From: Acidiphilium acidophilum
GTDB taxonomy: Bacteria; Pseudomonadota; Alphaproteobacteria; Acetobacterales; Acetobacteraceae
NCBI RefSeq assembly: GCF_033842475.1
Contig: NZ_JAWXYB010000018.1
Coordinates: 2,773,501 to 2,837,500 of the forward strand
Length of the DNA stretch: 64,000 bases
Reading direction: 5' to 3'
The position numbers were made by a program, and so were the translations under genes. Under the pieces are notes generated by a model. It was not told where the DNA came from and searched no databases. It worked only from the letters and a program-made list of their open reading frames with translations. Below are positions 1-8,728 of this stretch, piece after piece; position 1 is the first letter of the stretch, and each line of letters begins with the position of its first letter.

Positions 1-2
1 CG

Positions 3-689
3 GGTGCGGCCGAGGCGACCATGGGCTGGTACATGACGTGGCAGGGCATGACCAGCGACATCCTGCACCCCTCCCCGCTTTATCTCGCGCCGCATTTCAT
101 CCTCGCCATGCTGATCTTCACCGCCATGCTGTGGACCGCCCTGACCATCCGCAACCCCGAACCGGCCCCGATCATCGGCCACACCCGGCTGCGCGCCCTG
201 CTCAGTACCTCGATCGCCCTGCTCATCCTGACCATCGGACTGGGCGCGCTGGTGGCGGCAACCGGCGGAATCCACGTCTTCAACACGTTTCCGCTGATGA
301 ACGGGCATGCCCTGCCGCCGCATGGCCTGAAGCTCCATCCGTGGTGGCGCAATTTCGTGGCGAATGCGGCGACCGTGCAATTCGATCATCGCTGGATCGC
401 GACAGCAACCGCCATCGTCGTCGTGATCGCGGCGGTCATGGGGCTGCGCGCGCCGCTGGGGCCGAAGGCGCGCGACCTGTTTTTATTGTTGGCGGGGCTG
501 GTGACGCTCCAATATATACTGGGCATGAGCGCGCTGGTCTCCGGCATGTCGGGGATCGGCTATCTCCATGAACTGAACGCCGTCTTGCTGCTCGCCGCGT
601 GCATCGCCTGCCGTCATGCGCTGCGCGGGGCAACCGCTCCCGCAGCGGTTCGTGCCGGAACTCCCCTTGTCATGAAGGCCGCCGAATAA
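3..689 (+). CDS. ctaA: Heme A synthase (CtaA/COX15 family), C-terminal part
   Basis: This is an integral membrane enzyme that oxidises the C8 methyl group of heme O to give heme A for aa3-type cytochrome oxidases. The gene enters from outside the window: the frame is open from base 3 and reads GAAEAT before the first Met, and only about 228 residues remain of a family length near 350. Visible marks are the heme-ligand segments VQFDHRW and YLHELNAV, the NTFPLMNG segment before them, and several hydrophobic helices. Its TAA stop shares one base with the tldD start (TAATG), so translation is probably coupled. Confidence 0.88.
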   Translation, partial: GAAEATMGWYMTWQGMTSDILHPSPLYLAPHFILAMLIFTAMLWTALTIRNPEPAPIIGHTRLRALLSTSIALLILTIGLGALVAATGGIHVFNTFPLMNGHALPPHGLKLHPWWRNFVANAATVQFDHRWIATATAIVVVIAAVMGLRAPLGPKARDLFLLLAGLVTLQYILGMSALVSGMSGIGYLHELNAVLLLAACIACRHALRGATAPAAVRAGTPLVMKAAE

Positions 690-2149
690 TGCCCGATACC
701 ATCGTTTCCGCCCCGCACGACGCGCTCGCCACCGCCGACCGGCTGTTTCACGGCAACGATGGCCTGAGCGCGTTCGAAGCCCGCCGCACCATCGCCCCGG
801 TGCTCGACCCCGCCGATGACGGGGAGCTATTCCTCGAATACCGCGAATCCGAAATGGTCAGCCTCGATGACGGGCGGATTCGCAACGCGAGTTTCGACAA
901 CCGGCGCGGCTTCGGCCTGCGCTCGGTCACCGGCGAAGCCGCGATCTATGCCCATGCCGGCGAAATCACCGATGCCGCCCTGGCCCGCGCCGTCGCGACC
1001 TTGCAGGACGCGCGGCCCGATGAAGCAGGCGTCGTCGCCATGACACCGCCGAAAGCCGGCCCGGCCCTCTACACCGCCCTCAACCCGCTTGCGGAAATGC
1101 CCTTCGCCGCCCGCGCCGCCATGCTCGGCGAAATCGACGCCTATGCCCGCGGCAAGGACAGCCGGGTGGTGCAGGTCATGGCGAGCCTGTTCGGCGAATG
1201 GCAGGTGGTCGAAATCCTCCGCGCCGATGGCGTCCGCGTCGCCGACGTCCGCCCCCTCGTGGTGCTCCACGTTTCGGTCGTGATGGAACAGAATGGCCGG
1301 CGCGAATCCGGCGGTCACGGTGCCGGTGGCCGCGAAAGCTACGCCACTGTCACCGCCCCCGATTTCTGGCGCGCCGCCGTCGATGAATCGATCCGCAAAG
1401 CCACCCTCAACCTCGAAAGCATCGCCGCTCCCGCCGGTGAAATGCCCGTCGTGCTCGGCGCCGGTTGGCCCGGCATCCTGCTGCACGAAGCGATCGGCCA
1501 CGGTCTCGAAGGCGATTTCAATCGCAAGAAGACCTCGGCCTTCGCCGGGCTGATGGGCAAGCGCGTCGGCTCCAAAGGCGTCACCGTGGTCGATGACGGC
1601 ACCCTGCCCAACCGGCGCGGTTCGCTGACCGTCGATGACGAGGGCACGCCCACCAACCGCACCATCCTGATCGAGGACGGCATCCTCACCGGCTACATCC
1701 AGGACCGCCAGAACGCCCGCCTGATGGGCATGACCCCCACCGGCAACGGCCGCCGCCAATCCTACGCCCACCTGCCGATGCCGCGCATGACCAACACCAT
1801 CATGCTCGCCGGCGACGCCACCCGCGACGACATGATCCGCTCGGTCAAGCGCGGCCTCTACGCGGCGAATTTCGGCGGCGGTCAGGTCGATATCACCTCC
1901 GGCAAATTCGTCTTCTCCGCCTCCGAAGCCTACATGATCGAAGACGGGAAAATCGGCGCCCCGGTCAAGGGTGCCACCATCATCGGCAACGGCCCCGACG
2001 CCCTCACCAAAGTCGACATGATCGGCAGCGACCTCGAACTCGACGCCGGCATCGGCACCTGCGGCAAAAACGGCCAGGGCGTCCCGGTGGGCGTCGGACA
2101 GCCGACGATCAAGATTTCCGGGCTGACGATCGGCGGAACGGCGGCTTAG
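689..2149 (+). CDS. tldD: Metalloprotease TldD
   Basis: TldD is the zinc-protease subunit of the TldD/TldE (PmbA) pair, which processes modified peptides and degrades unfolded peptides in the cytoplasm. The zinc motif HEAIGH is at residues 266-271, within LLHEAIGHGLEGD. The glycine-rich C-terminal half with ASEAYMIEDGKIGAPVKGAT is typical. The start is the ATG in TAATG, overlapping the heme A synthase stop, which gives 486 residues, the usual family length. A longer reading upstream exists but has no support. The partner TldE/PmbA is not in the window. Confidence 0.95.
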   Translation: MPDTIVSAPHDALATADRLFHGNDGLSAFEARRTIAPVLDPADDGELFLEYRESEMVSLDDGRIRNASFDNRRGFGLRSVTGEAAIYAHAGEITDAALARAVATLQDARPDEAGVVAMTPPKAGPALYTALNPLAEMPFAARAAMLGEIDAYARGKDSRVVQVMASLFGEWQVVEILRADGVRVADVRPLVVLHVSVVMEQNGRRESGGHGAGGRESYATVTAPDFWRAAVDESIRKATLNLESIAAPAGEMPVVLGAGWPGILLHEAIGHGLEGDFNRKKTSAFAGLMGKRVGSKGVTVVDDGTLPNRRGSLTVDDEGTPTNRTILIEDGILTGYIQDRQNARLMGMTPTGNGRRQSYAHLPMPRMTNTIMLAGDATRDDMIRSVKRGLYAANFGGGQVDITSGKFVFSASEAYMIEDGKIGAPVKGATIIGNGPDALTKVDMIGSDLELDAGIGTCGKNGQGVPVGVGQPTIKISGLTIGGTAA

Positions 2150-2165
2150 GACGGTAAAAGGCAAG

Positions 2166-2190
2166 GGCCTCCTTTTGTAAAAAGGAAGCC
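2166..2190. repeat. AT-rich hairpin, short copy of a dispersed repeat
   Basis: A near-perfect palindrome of the form GGCCTCCTTTT-gta-AAAAGGAAGCC lies just after tldD. It is followed by ccaaacaacc, a degenerate version of the gcaaaaaactt tail seen at the other copies (35856, 38860, 41186). It could end tldD transcription, but its form links it to the repeat family. Confidence 0.55.
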
Positions 2191-2317
2191 AAACAACCTG
2201 TCGCGCGATTTGATCGATCGGCTCAAAACGTCGTCTTTCCGGATTCCACCACAAGAGACGAGGTGCAGCCGTGCCGATGGCGCGCTAAACCCCGATCTGG
2301 TTCCGGCGGAGGCAGGC

Positions 2318-3361
2318 GTGGACGAGGTCAGATGGGTGCAGGTGCAAAGGCGGGATAGCGCGGCGGACGGCATGTTCTGGTATTCGGTCGCCACCACCGG
2401 TGTCTATTGCCGCCCATCCTGCCCCTCGCGCCCGGCGCGGCGCGAACATGTCGCCTTTCACACGAGCGTGGCGGCTGCGGAAGCAGCGGGGTTTCGGGCA
2501 TGTCTGAGGTGCAACCCCGCCGGCGCCTCGCCGATCGAGGCGAATATCGCGCTCGTCGCAGCGGCGTGCCGCACCATCGAGCAGGCGGAAACACCGCCGT
2601 CACTGGCGGTTCTGGCGGCCGAGGCGAAGTTGAGTCCCACCTATTTCCACCGCGTCTTCTCCAGCATCGTTGGAATTACCCCGAAAGCGTATATCGATGC
2701 GCAGCGTGCCGCACGGGTGCGGGCCGCGCTGGATAAAGGCTGTGGCGTGACCGAGGCCATCTACCGCGCGGGCTTCAACTCCGGCAGCCGGTTCTACGCA
2801 AAATCAACCGCTGCCCTGGGGATGACGCCATCGCGCTTCCGTGCGCGCGGTGCGCAGGAAACCCTTCGTTTCGCGGTGGCCGATTGCGCCCTCGGCTCGG
2901 TTCTGGTCGCAGCGAGTGCGGTCGGCGTTGCCGCGATCCTGCTCGGCGACGATCCTGAGGCGCTCGTGCGCGATCTGCAGCAGAGATTCGCTCAGGCCGA
3001 GTTGATCGGGGGCGATCCCGGGTTCGAAGCCATGGTCGCGAAGGTGATTGGGTTGATCGCGGCCCCGGCGCAAAGGCACGACCTGCCACTCGACATCAGA
3101 GGAACCGCGTTTCAACACGCCGTCTGGCAGGCATTACAGCGGATTCCGCCCGGACAGACCGCAACCTATGCCGACATTGCCGCCGCAGTCGGTCGTCCCC
3201 GCGCAATACGGGCGGTGGCAGGGGCCTGCGCCGCAAATCCGCTGGCCGTCGCCGTTCCGTGCCATCGTGTCATCAGGCAGGACGGAACAATGTCCGGCTA
3301 CCGCTGGGGCGTCGAGCGCAAACGGCGTTTACTCACCCGTGAAGCCGAAACCAAAGCCTGA
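2318..3361 (+). CDS. ada: Bifunctional Ada: transcriptional regulator and O6-alkylguanine-DNA methyltransferase
   Basis: Ada removes methyl groups from damaged DNA by suicidal transfer to its own cysteines and, once methylated, activates the adaptive response. The N-terminal zinc domain has Cys31, Cys35, Cys62 and Cys65 (YCRPSC and CLRC). An AraC-type helix-turn-helix follows (SPTYFHRVFSSIVGITPKAY, then AIYRAGFNSGSRFY). The C-terminal methyltransferase carries PCHR with acceptor Cys315. The chosen GTG start has a GGAGG five bases upstream and gives 347 residues, close to the 354 of the E. coli protein. A TTG at 2210 is the alternative, but it adds 36 residues unlike Ada. It stands alone between tldD and a convergent gene. 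Confidence 0.93.
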   Translation: MDEVRWVQVQRRDSAADGMFWYSVATTGVYCRPSCPSRPARREHVAFHTSVAAAEAAGFRACLRCNPAGASPIEANIALVAAACRTIEQAETPPSLAVLAAEAKLSPTYFHRVFSSIVGITPKAYIDAQRAARVRAALDKGCGVTEAIYRAGFNSGSRFYAKSTAALGMTPSRFRARGAQETLRFAVADCALGSVLVAASAVGVAAILLGDDPEALVRDLQQRFAQAELIGGDPGFEAMVAKVIGLIAAPAQRHDLPLDIRGTAFQHAVWQALQRIPPGQTATYADIAAAVGRPRAIRAVAGACAANPLAVAVPCHRVIRQDGTMSGYRWGVERKRRLLTREAETKA

Positions 3362-3374
3362 TCGGCCTTTCCGC

Positions 3375-4226
3375 TCAGCGCAGCGTACGATCGGGAGCGA
3401 TCAGACGAATTTTGGTGACCGGCGGCGCTGCGGCGACTTCGGTGCTCCCGGCATTATGGGCATAGATCATACCGGCACCGGGATGCTGATCGTAAATGAA
3501 GCCGTATGTCGGATAGGTCGCACCGAACTGTCCACCGCCGATGGACACCTGCACTTCGGACCAGTTATTATTCGGCGAAACATCGATCACCGGCACATTG
3601 CGGGTGACCGAGTCCGGCACCCAGTTGGCCTGATCGACCAGGATTTCACGGCTGTTGATGACACGGCTGACCACCGCGACATGCCCGAGCGGAATTCGCG
3701 AACTCGAACGGAAATTGAGCACGGCGCCTGGTTCGGGCCGCTCACCACGCTGATAGCGCCCGGCCGCCTCCGCCCACCAGAGAAACGCATCGCCGGTCAG
3801 GTCGATATGCGAAACATCGCGCGCGTAAGGCACGCACCATAGGTAATCGGCCCGCCGGATGAAGCGGTGAGGAACGTAATGATGCTCGATATAACCATGC
3901 CGATAGTCCGGACGACGCACCGCGATCCGCCGGTATACCGCATGGGTCTCGACCGGTCGATGAAAAATCTCATGCCGAACCGCGACATGACGAACCGGCA
4001 CATGATGAACCGCGCGATGAACGATGGGTGCCCGGTGAATGACCCGATGGGCGGTTAACGCCCGGTCATGATAAACGATCTTATGAGCAGCTGCAGCATG
4101 GCGCAGGGTTGGATGCAGTTTCCGATGCTGCGTGGATGCATGGCTGATCTGTGAAAAACCTAAAACGGCGGTGAGGCATCCCAAAATCTGGACAGTTATC
4201 TTGGTTTTTTTACCGCTCAACCGCAT
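3375..4226 (-). CDS. Exported CHAP-domain peptidase/amidase with a His-rich N-terminal arm
   Basis: CHAP domains are cysteine amidases or endopeptidases that cut peptidoglycan peptides. A signal-peptide-like segment covers residues 1-30 (hydrophobic stretch ending ISHAS). Residues 34-120 are an unusual basic region with 18 histidines spaced roughly every five residues. The CHAP domain runs from about 125 to the end: the likely nucleophile is Cys131 (LWCVPYAR), the likely base is His182 (PLGHVAVV), and DQANW near 200 supplies the third position. The start is the ATG preceded by GAAGGTGA; an in-frame GTG further up would add 21 residues in front of the signal. The histidine arm is not part of the catalytic fold, and its role is unknown. 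Confidence 0.82.
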   Translation of the reverse strand: MRLSGKKTKITVQILGCLTAVLGFSQISHASTQHRKLHPTLRHAAAAHKIVYHDRALTAHRVIHRAPIVHRAVHHVPVRHVAVRHEIFHRPVETHAVYRRIAVRRPDYRHGYIEHHYVPHRFIRRADYLWCVPYARDVSHIDLTGDAFLWWAEAAGRYQRGERPEPGAVLNFRSSSRIPLGHVAVVSRVINSREILVDQANWVPDSVTRNVPVIDVSPNNNWSEVQVSIGGGQFGATYPTYGFIYDQHPGAGMIYAHNAGSTEVAAAPPVTKIRLIAPDRTLR

Positions 4227-4611
4227 GTCTCGTTCACCTTCAAATCCGCCGACACCAAGTTCATACGCAGCAAAACATAAATTAAACAACCACCTACCCC
4301 GTAACGTTCCGGCTTCGCTTTACTAAACCAACTCATTCAGTGAAGCGTGAAACACAACCGAAGCCATCGCGTTTGCGCATTACCGATACGGGGGCAATGC
4401 AGGACTTGCAACCCTTGGATTTGGCAAAAATGTCACGAAACAGAAAATTTTTCGCCGGCACCCAAGCGCCGGCATCGTTTTATGATCAATTTCCTAAAAC
4501 TTTATTAAGGAAACCAAACATAAGCCGCCGATAAACTATCCCTCTCGTAATGAGCGGACGGAGGCCGATTCGCCCGGCCAGAGACCGGAATCCGGTCCCC
4601 GACGATGCAGG
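4227..4611. other. Intergenic, AT-richer than its surroundings; no gene seen
   Basis: This 385-base gap lies upstream of the CHAP gene and downstream of ridA, both on the minus strand. Its bases are noticeably less GC-rich. It contains a GCCGGC-acccaagc-GCCGGC inverted repeat near 4456-4475. Short open frames on the plus strand have no family resemblance and no ribosome site. It should hold the CHAP promoter, but I cannot point to one with confidence. Confidence 0.4.
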
Positions 4612-4962
4612 CTATCGGCAGGCGGTGATCATGATTTCGACGAGATATCGCGGATCGGCCAGTTTCGCCTCCACACAGGCACGCGCCGGCGCACCGCCTT
4701 CCGGCAGCCAAGCCGACCACACCTCGTTCATTGCAGCGCGATCGTCGATCGATTTGAGCCAGATCTGGGCCTGCAGCAGGCGCGTATTGTCGGTGCCATG
4801 GTCTTCGAGAAGCGCGTCGATCTGCGCCAGCACATCGCGTGTCTGGGCCGCGACATCGCCCGAAAGATCGGTCGCCACGACGCCCTGAGTGTAAATAAAC
4901 CCGTGATATTCGACGACTTTGGCAAGAACCTGGTTCGCTTCGGTACGGATGATCCGGCTCAT
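4612..4962 (-). CDS. RidA/YjgF family protein
   Basis: RidA proteins hydrolyse reactive enamine/imine intermediates made by PLP enzymes; related YjgF proteins have other small-molecule roles. The protein has the single-domain trimer-forming fold, with YHGFIYTQGVVATDLSGD near the N-terminus, QTRDVLAQIDALLEDHG in the helix, and RACVEAKLADPRYLVEIMI at the end. The RxxVE-type arginine of the active site is present. The start ATG has AGGGAG just upstream and gives 116 residues, slightly shorter than canonical RidA (about 128). It belongs to the broader YjgF group, so deaminase activity on 2-aminoacrylate is not certain. Confidence 0.85.
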   Translation of the reverse strand: MSRIIRTEANQVLAKVVEYHGFIYTQGVVATDLSGDVAAQTRDVLAQIDALLEDHGTDNTRLLQAQIWLKSIDDRAAMNEVWSAWLPEGGAPARACVEAKLADPRYLVEIMITACR

Positions 4963-5098
4963 TGTGGTCTCCCTGATTGAATGAGGCGGTTCTATCGGTG
5001 GCCGGCCCCGAAGTCCAACCACCGCGCGAAATGAGGCTGGACAAACGGCCGGGCCTCTTGGTAACCTACAACCTAAACGCGATATTTTTCAGAAAGGT

Positions 5099-5929
5099 AT
5101 GGCGCGATTGTGGGAGAAACTGCTACGCGGCCTGCGCCCCACCCCGATACCGGATTTTCCGGATGCCCCGGCACGCCCGGCCCGGCGGGGCATGGCCGAA
5201 CACGCCACGTTCGATGCCGCCACACCCCAGACGGACGTGCCGTTCGCCACCACCGGCCCCGGCGGCCATCGCGGCCGGATGCGCGAAAGGCTGCTGGAGC
5301 GCGGGGCCGACGGATTGGCCGACTACGAATTGCTGGAAATGCTGCTGTTTCTCGCCTTCAAAAAGGGCGACACCAAGCCGCTCGCCAAAAAGCTGATCAA
5401 CCAGTTCGGCTCCTACGCCGCCGTGCTGACCGCCCCGGCCGACGCGCTGTTCGCGCAGGAGGGGATCGGCGTCCACAGCGTCGCCGCGATCAAACTGATC
5501 CACGCCTCCGCGCTGCGCCTCGCGCAAACCGAACTCGCCGCCATGCCGGTGCTGAACAACTGGGACCGGCTCATCGACTACCTCACCATCGCCATGGCGC
5601 GCGAGACCATCGAGCAGTTCCGCGTCCTCTATCTCGACAACCGCAACCGCCTGATCGCCAACGAAATCGCCTCGCGCGGCACGATCAACCACACCCAGGT
5701 CTACGTGCGCGAGCTGGTCAAGCGGACGCTCGAAACCCACGCGACCGCGCTCATCCTGGTACACAACCACCCCAGCGGCGACCCCTCCCCCTCGCGGGAG
5801 GACATCGAAATGACTCGTGAAGTCCAGCGCGCGATCGCCCTGCTCGACGTGACGCTGCACGACCACATCATCATCGGCAAAGGGGCATGGCTCAGTTTCC
5901 GGCGTGAAGGGCTGCTGAAGGCCGCATGA
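5099..5929 (+). CDS. radC: RadC family JAB/MPN+ domain protein
   Basis: RadC-type proteins carry a JAMM metalloprotease-like fold. Despite the name, a recombination role is not established. An N-terminal helix-hairpin-helix region (residues about 60-140) precedes the MPN domain. The JAMM signature is complete: LILVHNHPSGDPSPSREDI near residues 220-238, with both histidines, Ser and Asp. The preceding GTINHTQVYVREL is also typical. The stop overlaps the comM start by four bases (ATGA), so the two are co-translated. Length, 276 residues, is slightly above the usual 225-240 because of a proline-rich N-terminal extension. Confidence 0.92.
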   Translation: MARLWEKLLRGLRPTPIPDFPDAPARPARRGMAEHATFDAATPQTDVPFATTGPGGHRGRMRERLLERGADGLADYELLEMLLFLAFKKGDTKPLAKKLINQFGSYAAVLTAPADALFAQEGIGVHSVAAIKLIHASALRLAQTELAAMPVLNNWDRLIDYLTIAMARETIEQFRVLYLDNRNRLIANEIASRGTINHTQVYVRELVKRTLETHATALILVHNHPSGDPSPSREDIEMTREVQRAIALLDVTLHDHIIIGKGAWLSFRREGLLKAA

Positions 5930-7473
5930 GCATCGCCCGGGTCCAGACGTTTTCGTTCTCCGGGATCGACGCCCTCCCCGTCGAGGTCCAGGTGCAGATC
6001 GCCCCGGGCCTGCCGCTCTTCCTGATCGTCGGACTGGCCGACAAAGCCGTGGGCGAATCGCGCGAGCGGGTGCGCGCCGCCCTCACCGCCATGGGTCTCG
6101 CCCTGCCGCCCAAGCGCATCCTGGTCAACCTCGCCCCGGCCGATCTGCTCAAGGAGGGCAGCCATTTCGACCTGCCGATCGCGCTGGGCGTCCTGACCGC
6201 GATGGACATCCTCCCCGCCGAAGAAATGGCGCTGTTCGCCGCCCTGGGCGAATTGTCGCTCGATGGCAGGCTGGCCCCGGTCGCCGGCATACTCCCGGCG
6301 GCCATCGCGGCCGGCGCGCGCGATCTCGGCCTGATCTGCCCGCAATCCCAGGGCGCCGAAGCGAGCTGGGCCGGCGAGATCGGCGTACTGGCCCCGCCCG
6401 ATCTCCTGACCCTGATCAACCATTTCAAGGGCGACGCCGTGCTGGCATCCCCCGCGCGCGGCCCGATCGAGACCGGGCCGAACGGTCCGGACATGGCCGA
6501 TATCCGCGGCATGACCGTCGCACGCCGCGCCGCGGAAATCGCCGCGGCGGGCGGGCACAACCTGTTGATGATCGGCCCGCCCGGCGGCGGCAAGTCGATG
6601 CTGGCGGCGCGCATCCCCGGCCTGCTGCCCGATCTGAGTCCGCGCGAGGCCCTGGAAGTCAGCATGATCCACAGTGTGGCGGGGATGCTGCATGAAGGGC
6701 GTCTGGTCACACGTCCGCCGTTCCGCGAACCGCATCACTCGGCGAGCATGGCGGCGATCGCAGGGGGCGGCAACCGCGCGAAGCCCGGCGAAATCTCGCT
6801 CGCGCATCGGGGCGTGCTGTTCCTCGATGAGTTCCCCGAATTCCCCCGCGCCGCCCTCGAAGCCCTGCGCCAGCCGCTGGAATCCGGGCGCACCACCGTC
6901 GCCCGCGCGGCGGCGCATGTCACCTACCCCGCCCGGTTCCAACTGATCGCGGCAATGAACCCCTGCCGCTGCGGCTATCTGTTCGACCCCGCCCGCGCCT
7001 GCGGTCGCGCCCCTCGCTGCGGCGAGGACTACCAGGGCAAAATCAGCGGCCCGCTGATGGACCGCATCGACATCGTCATCGAAATGAGCCCGGTAACCCC
7101 GGCCGAGTTGCTCCACGCCCCGATCGGCGAGACCACCGCACTCATCGCATCGCGCATCGCCACCGCCCGGGCCGCCCAGCGCGAGCGCTATGGCGATGCC
7201 GCCGCCAACAACGCCGAAGCGCCGGGCGACATGATCGAACTGCTGCCCGACGCCAAAGGCTTCGTCGAGCACGCAGCGGAAAAACTGCGGCTGTCCGCGC
7301 GCGGCTTTACCCGAATTCTGCGGGTGGCGCGCAGCATCGCCGATCTTGCGGGCGCCGATTCCGTCCGTCGAGCCGACATCGCCGAAGCCCTCGCCTACCG
7401 CCACCGCGTTCCCGGCCGCAACCCGCTCACGCAACCCCCGATCAAACTGGTCGCCTCCCGCGATTCCGGTTGA
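5926..7473 (+). CDS. comM: ComM/YifB-type Mg-chelatase-like AAA+ ATPase
   Basis: ComM is a hexameric AAA+ helicase that promotes branch migration during integration of transforming DNA; YifB is the same family. Domain order is an N-terminal ChlI-like domain (SFSGIDALPVEVQVQIAPG, then GLADKAVGESRERVRAAL), the AAA+ core with Walker A GPPGGGKSM near residue 219 and Walker B VLFLDEFPEF near 305, then a C-terminal Mg-chelatase domain. The zinc-like NPCRCGY segment is present. Full length at 515 residues. It overlaps radC by four bases, a pairing that suggests a joint role in DNA uptake or recombination. Confidence 0.93.
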   Translation: MSIARVQTFSFSGIDALPVEVQVQIAPGLPLFLIVGLADKAVGESRERVRAALTAMGLALPPKRILVNLAPADLLKEGSHFDLPIALGVLTAMDILPAEEMALFAALGELSLDGRLAPVAGILPAAIAAGARDLGLICPQSQGAEASWAGEIGVLAPPDLLTLINHFKGDAVLASPARGPIETGPNGPDMADIRGMTVARRAAEIAAAGGHNLLMIGPPGGGKSMLAARIPGLLPDLSPREALEVSMIHSVAGMLHEGRLVTRPPFREPHHSASMAAIAGGGNRAKPGEISLAHRGVLFLDEFPEFPRAALEALRQPLESGRTTVARAAAHVTYPARFQLIAAMNPCRCGYLFDPARACGRAPRCGEDYQGKISGPLMDRIDIVIEMSPVTPAELLHAPIGETTALIASRIATARAAQRERYGDAAANNAEAPGDMIELLPDAKGFVEHAAEKLRLSARGFTRILRVARSIADLAGADSVRRADIAEALAYRHRVPGRNPLTQPPIKLVASRDSG

Positions 7474-7504
7474 ACTCTTCGCTGCGCCGCGTCATTTACC
7501 ATCC

Positions 7505-7810
7505 ATGACAAAACGCGCAGCACTCCCGTGGATGAACCCGACATACGGCTTCAACCTGATGTGGCAGACTACCAGAATGACGATGGACGCCCAGGCGGTC
7601 ATCGCCATGCGCCTCGTCAAGATCGCGGCGGGTGGTGCGGCGGGTCAGGCCGAAGCGAATTTGATGATCAGCGAAAAGATGCGCGCCCTCGGTGAAAGCC
7701 ACGCCATCGCGCTACGCGCCATCGGCAGCGCGGATGGTGGTGCCGCACGGATCACCAAACTGTATCAACGCAAGCTTGCCGCGAACCGCAGACGGTTGAG
7801 CAAAATCTAA
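7505..7810 (+). CDS. Small protein of unknown function (101 aa)
   Basis: I do not recognise a characterised function. The protein starts with an aromatic segment (MNPTYGFNLMWQTTRM) and is followed by an amphipathic helical region, ending in a basic tail (QRKLAANRRRLSKI). The pattern W-x-x-x-R-M then Q-x-V-I-A-M-R recalls small alphaproteobacterial proteins annotated only as hypothetical. It lies 31 bases after comM on the same strand. The ATG at 7505 lacks a strong Shine-Dalgarno sequence. Confidence 0.5.
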   Translation: MTKRAALPWMNPTYGFNLMWQTTRMTMDAQAVIAMRLVKIAAGGAAGQAEANLMISEKMRALGESHAIALRAIGSADGGAARITKLYQRKLAANRRRLSKI

Positions 7811-7847
7811 ACGAGGTCCTGAACAGCGCAGGCCGAAACATCCCGCC

Positions 7848-7979
7848 TTAAAAGTCGGTGCAGCGGCCGTTGCGTTCCCAATCGCCGTACCGTGTCGGCT
7901 CGGGCCCTTTCGGTCCGCCGATTTCCTTCGGCATGGGTTTCGGCGGGGGCGGCGGCGGATCTTTCGGTTTCTCGCTCAT
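7848..7979 (-). CDS. SDHAF4-type (DUF1674) succinate dehydrogenase assembly factor
   Basis: This 43-residue gene is easy to miss. The protein begins MSEKPKD, has a run of six prolines, and ends [20 protein letters not shown] followed by NGRCTDF. That C-terminal block is the DUF1674/SDHAF4 signature; in eukaryotes and alphaproteobacteria these proteins help assemble flavinylated SdhA. Its ATG overlaps the ccmI stop (ATGA), so it is the last gene of the ccm operon and probably translated by coupling. Placing a succinate dehydrogenase factor behind cytochrome c maturation genes groups respiratory-chain assembly functions. Confidence 0.85.
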   Translation of the reverse strand: MSEKPKDPPPPPPKPMPKEIGGPKGPEPTRYGDWERNGRCTDF

Positions 7980-8728
7980 GGTGTCGATGTGGCCCCGCCC
8001 GGCGTCGCCGGCAAGGTCACGGCGGCCTCACGCAGCCGCTGCTCGGCAAGCGAGCGCCACGGCGCATTGGCCGGTGCCTTGGCAAGCGCCTGATGGAACA
8101 ATTGCGCGGCCCCGGGCGTCACATGTCCTGCCGCCTCGGTTTCCGCCTCGGCGGTTTCGGCGGCCAGAGTCGCATTGAACTTCATGCTGAGCGCGACGTT
8201 CCACGCCTTCGCCGCCTCGGCCAGCTTGTGCTGACTGACCAGCGCCTGCCCGAGCAGGAGATAGCCCTGCCGCGCGCGCGGCGAATTGGGCGGAATTTCG
8301 GCGAGTTTACGCTGCAAGGCAGCGATCAGCGCATCGTCCTTGGAATCCGCCTCATGCACCGCCTTCATCACCGCCGAATGCGGCTCGGAGGGGATGAACG
8401 GCATATCGAACGGCACGAACAAAGCCAGCGCGGCAATCGGCACGGCCACCAACGTCACGATCAACAGCCCGCGCGCACTCCGATTGGCCTCCGGTTCGGG
8501 AATCGCATCCGCCGCCAGCAGGCGCCGCTGCACTTCGAGCCGCGCCCCCTGGAACTCGGATTCCGGCAACCGGCCGTCGGCCCGATCCCGTTCGATCTCA
8601 TCGAGTTGCGCCCGATGCAGCGCCACCGCCGTCTCGCGCCGGTAACGCACCGTGCCGCGCCGCGCCCAGACATAGCCGATCGGCGCCACGGCAAGCAGCG
8701 CAAGCAGCGCCATCCAAAGCCAGATCAC
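7976..8728 (-). CDS. ccmI: Cytochrome c biogenesis protein CcmI
   Basis: CcmI binds apocytochrome c and presents it to the heme ligation machinery. There are two membrane helices ([20 protein letters not shown] at the start, and [19 protein letters not shown] near residues 87-105) around a cytoplasmic loop with a leucine-zipper-like stretch ([19 protein letters not shown]). A short TPR-like periplasmic region follows ([20 protein letters not shown]). At 250 residues it is on the short side for the family. It overlaps ccmH and the SDHAF4-type gene by four bases each. Confidence 0.9.
   Translation of the reverse strand: MIWLWMALLALLAVAPIGYVWARRGTVRYRRETAVALHRAQLDEIERDRADGRLPESEFQGARLEVQRRLLAADAIPEPEANRSARGLLIVTLVAVPIAALALFVPFDMPFIPSEPHSAVMKAVHEADSKDDALIAALQRKLAEIPPNSPRARQGYLLLGQALVSQHKLAEAAKAWNVALSMKFNATLAAETAEAETEAAGHVTPGAAQLFHQALAKAPANAPWRSLAEQRLREAAVTLPATPGGATSTP

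Noticed and set aside
5701-7434. 577-codon open frame on the minus strand
   Set aside because: Antisense to radC and comM, both with complete catalytic motifs; composition is typical of a shadow frame.
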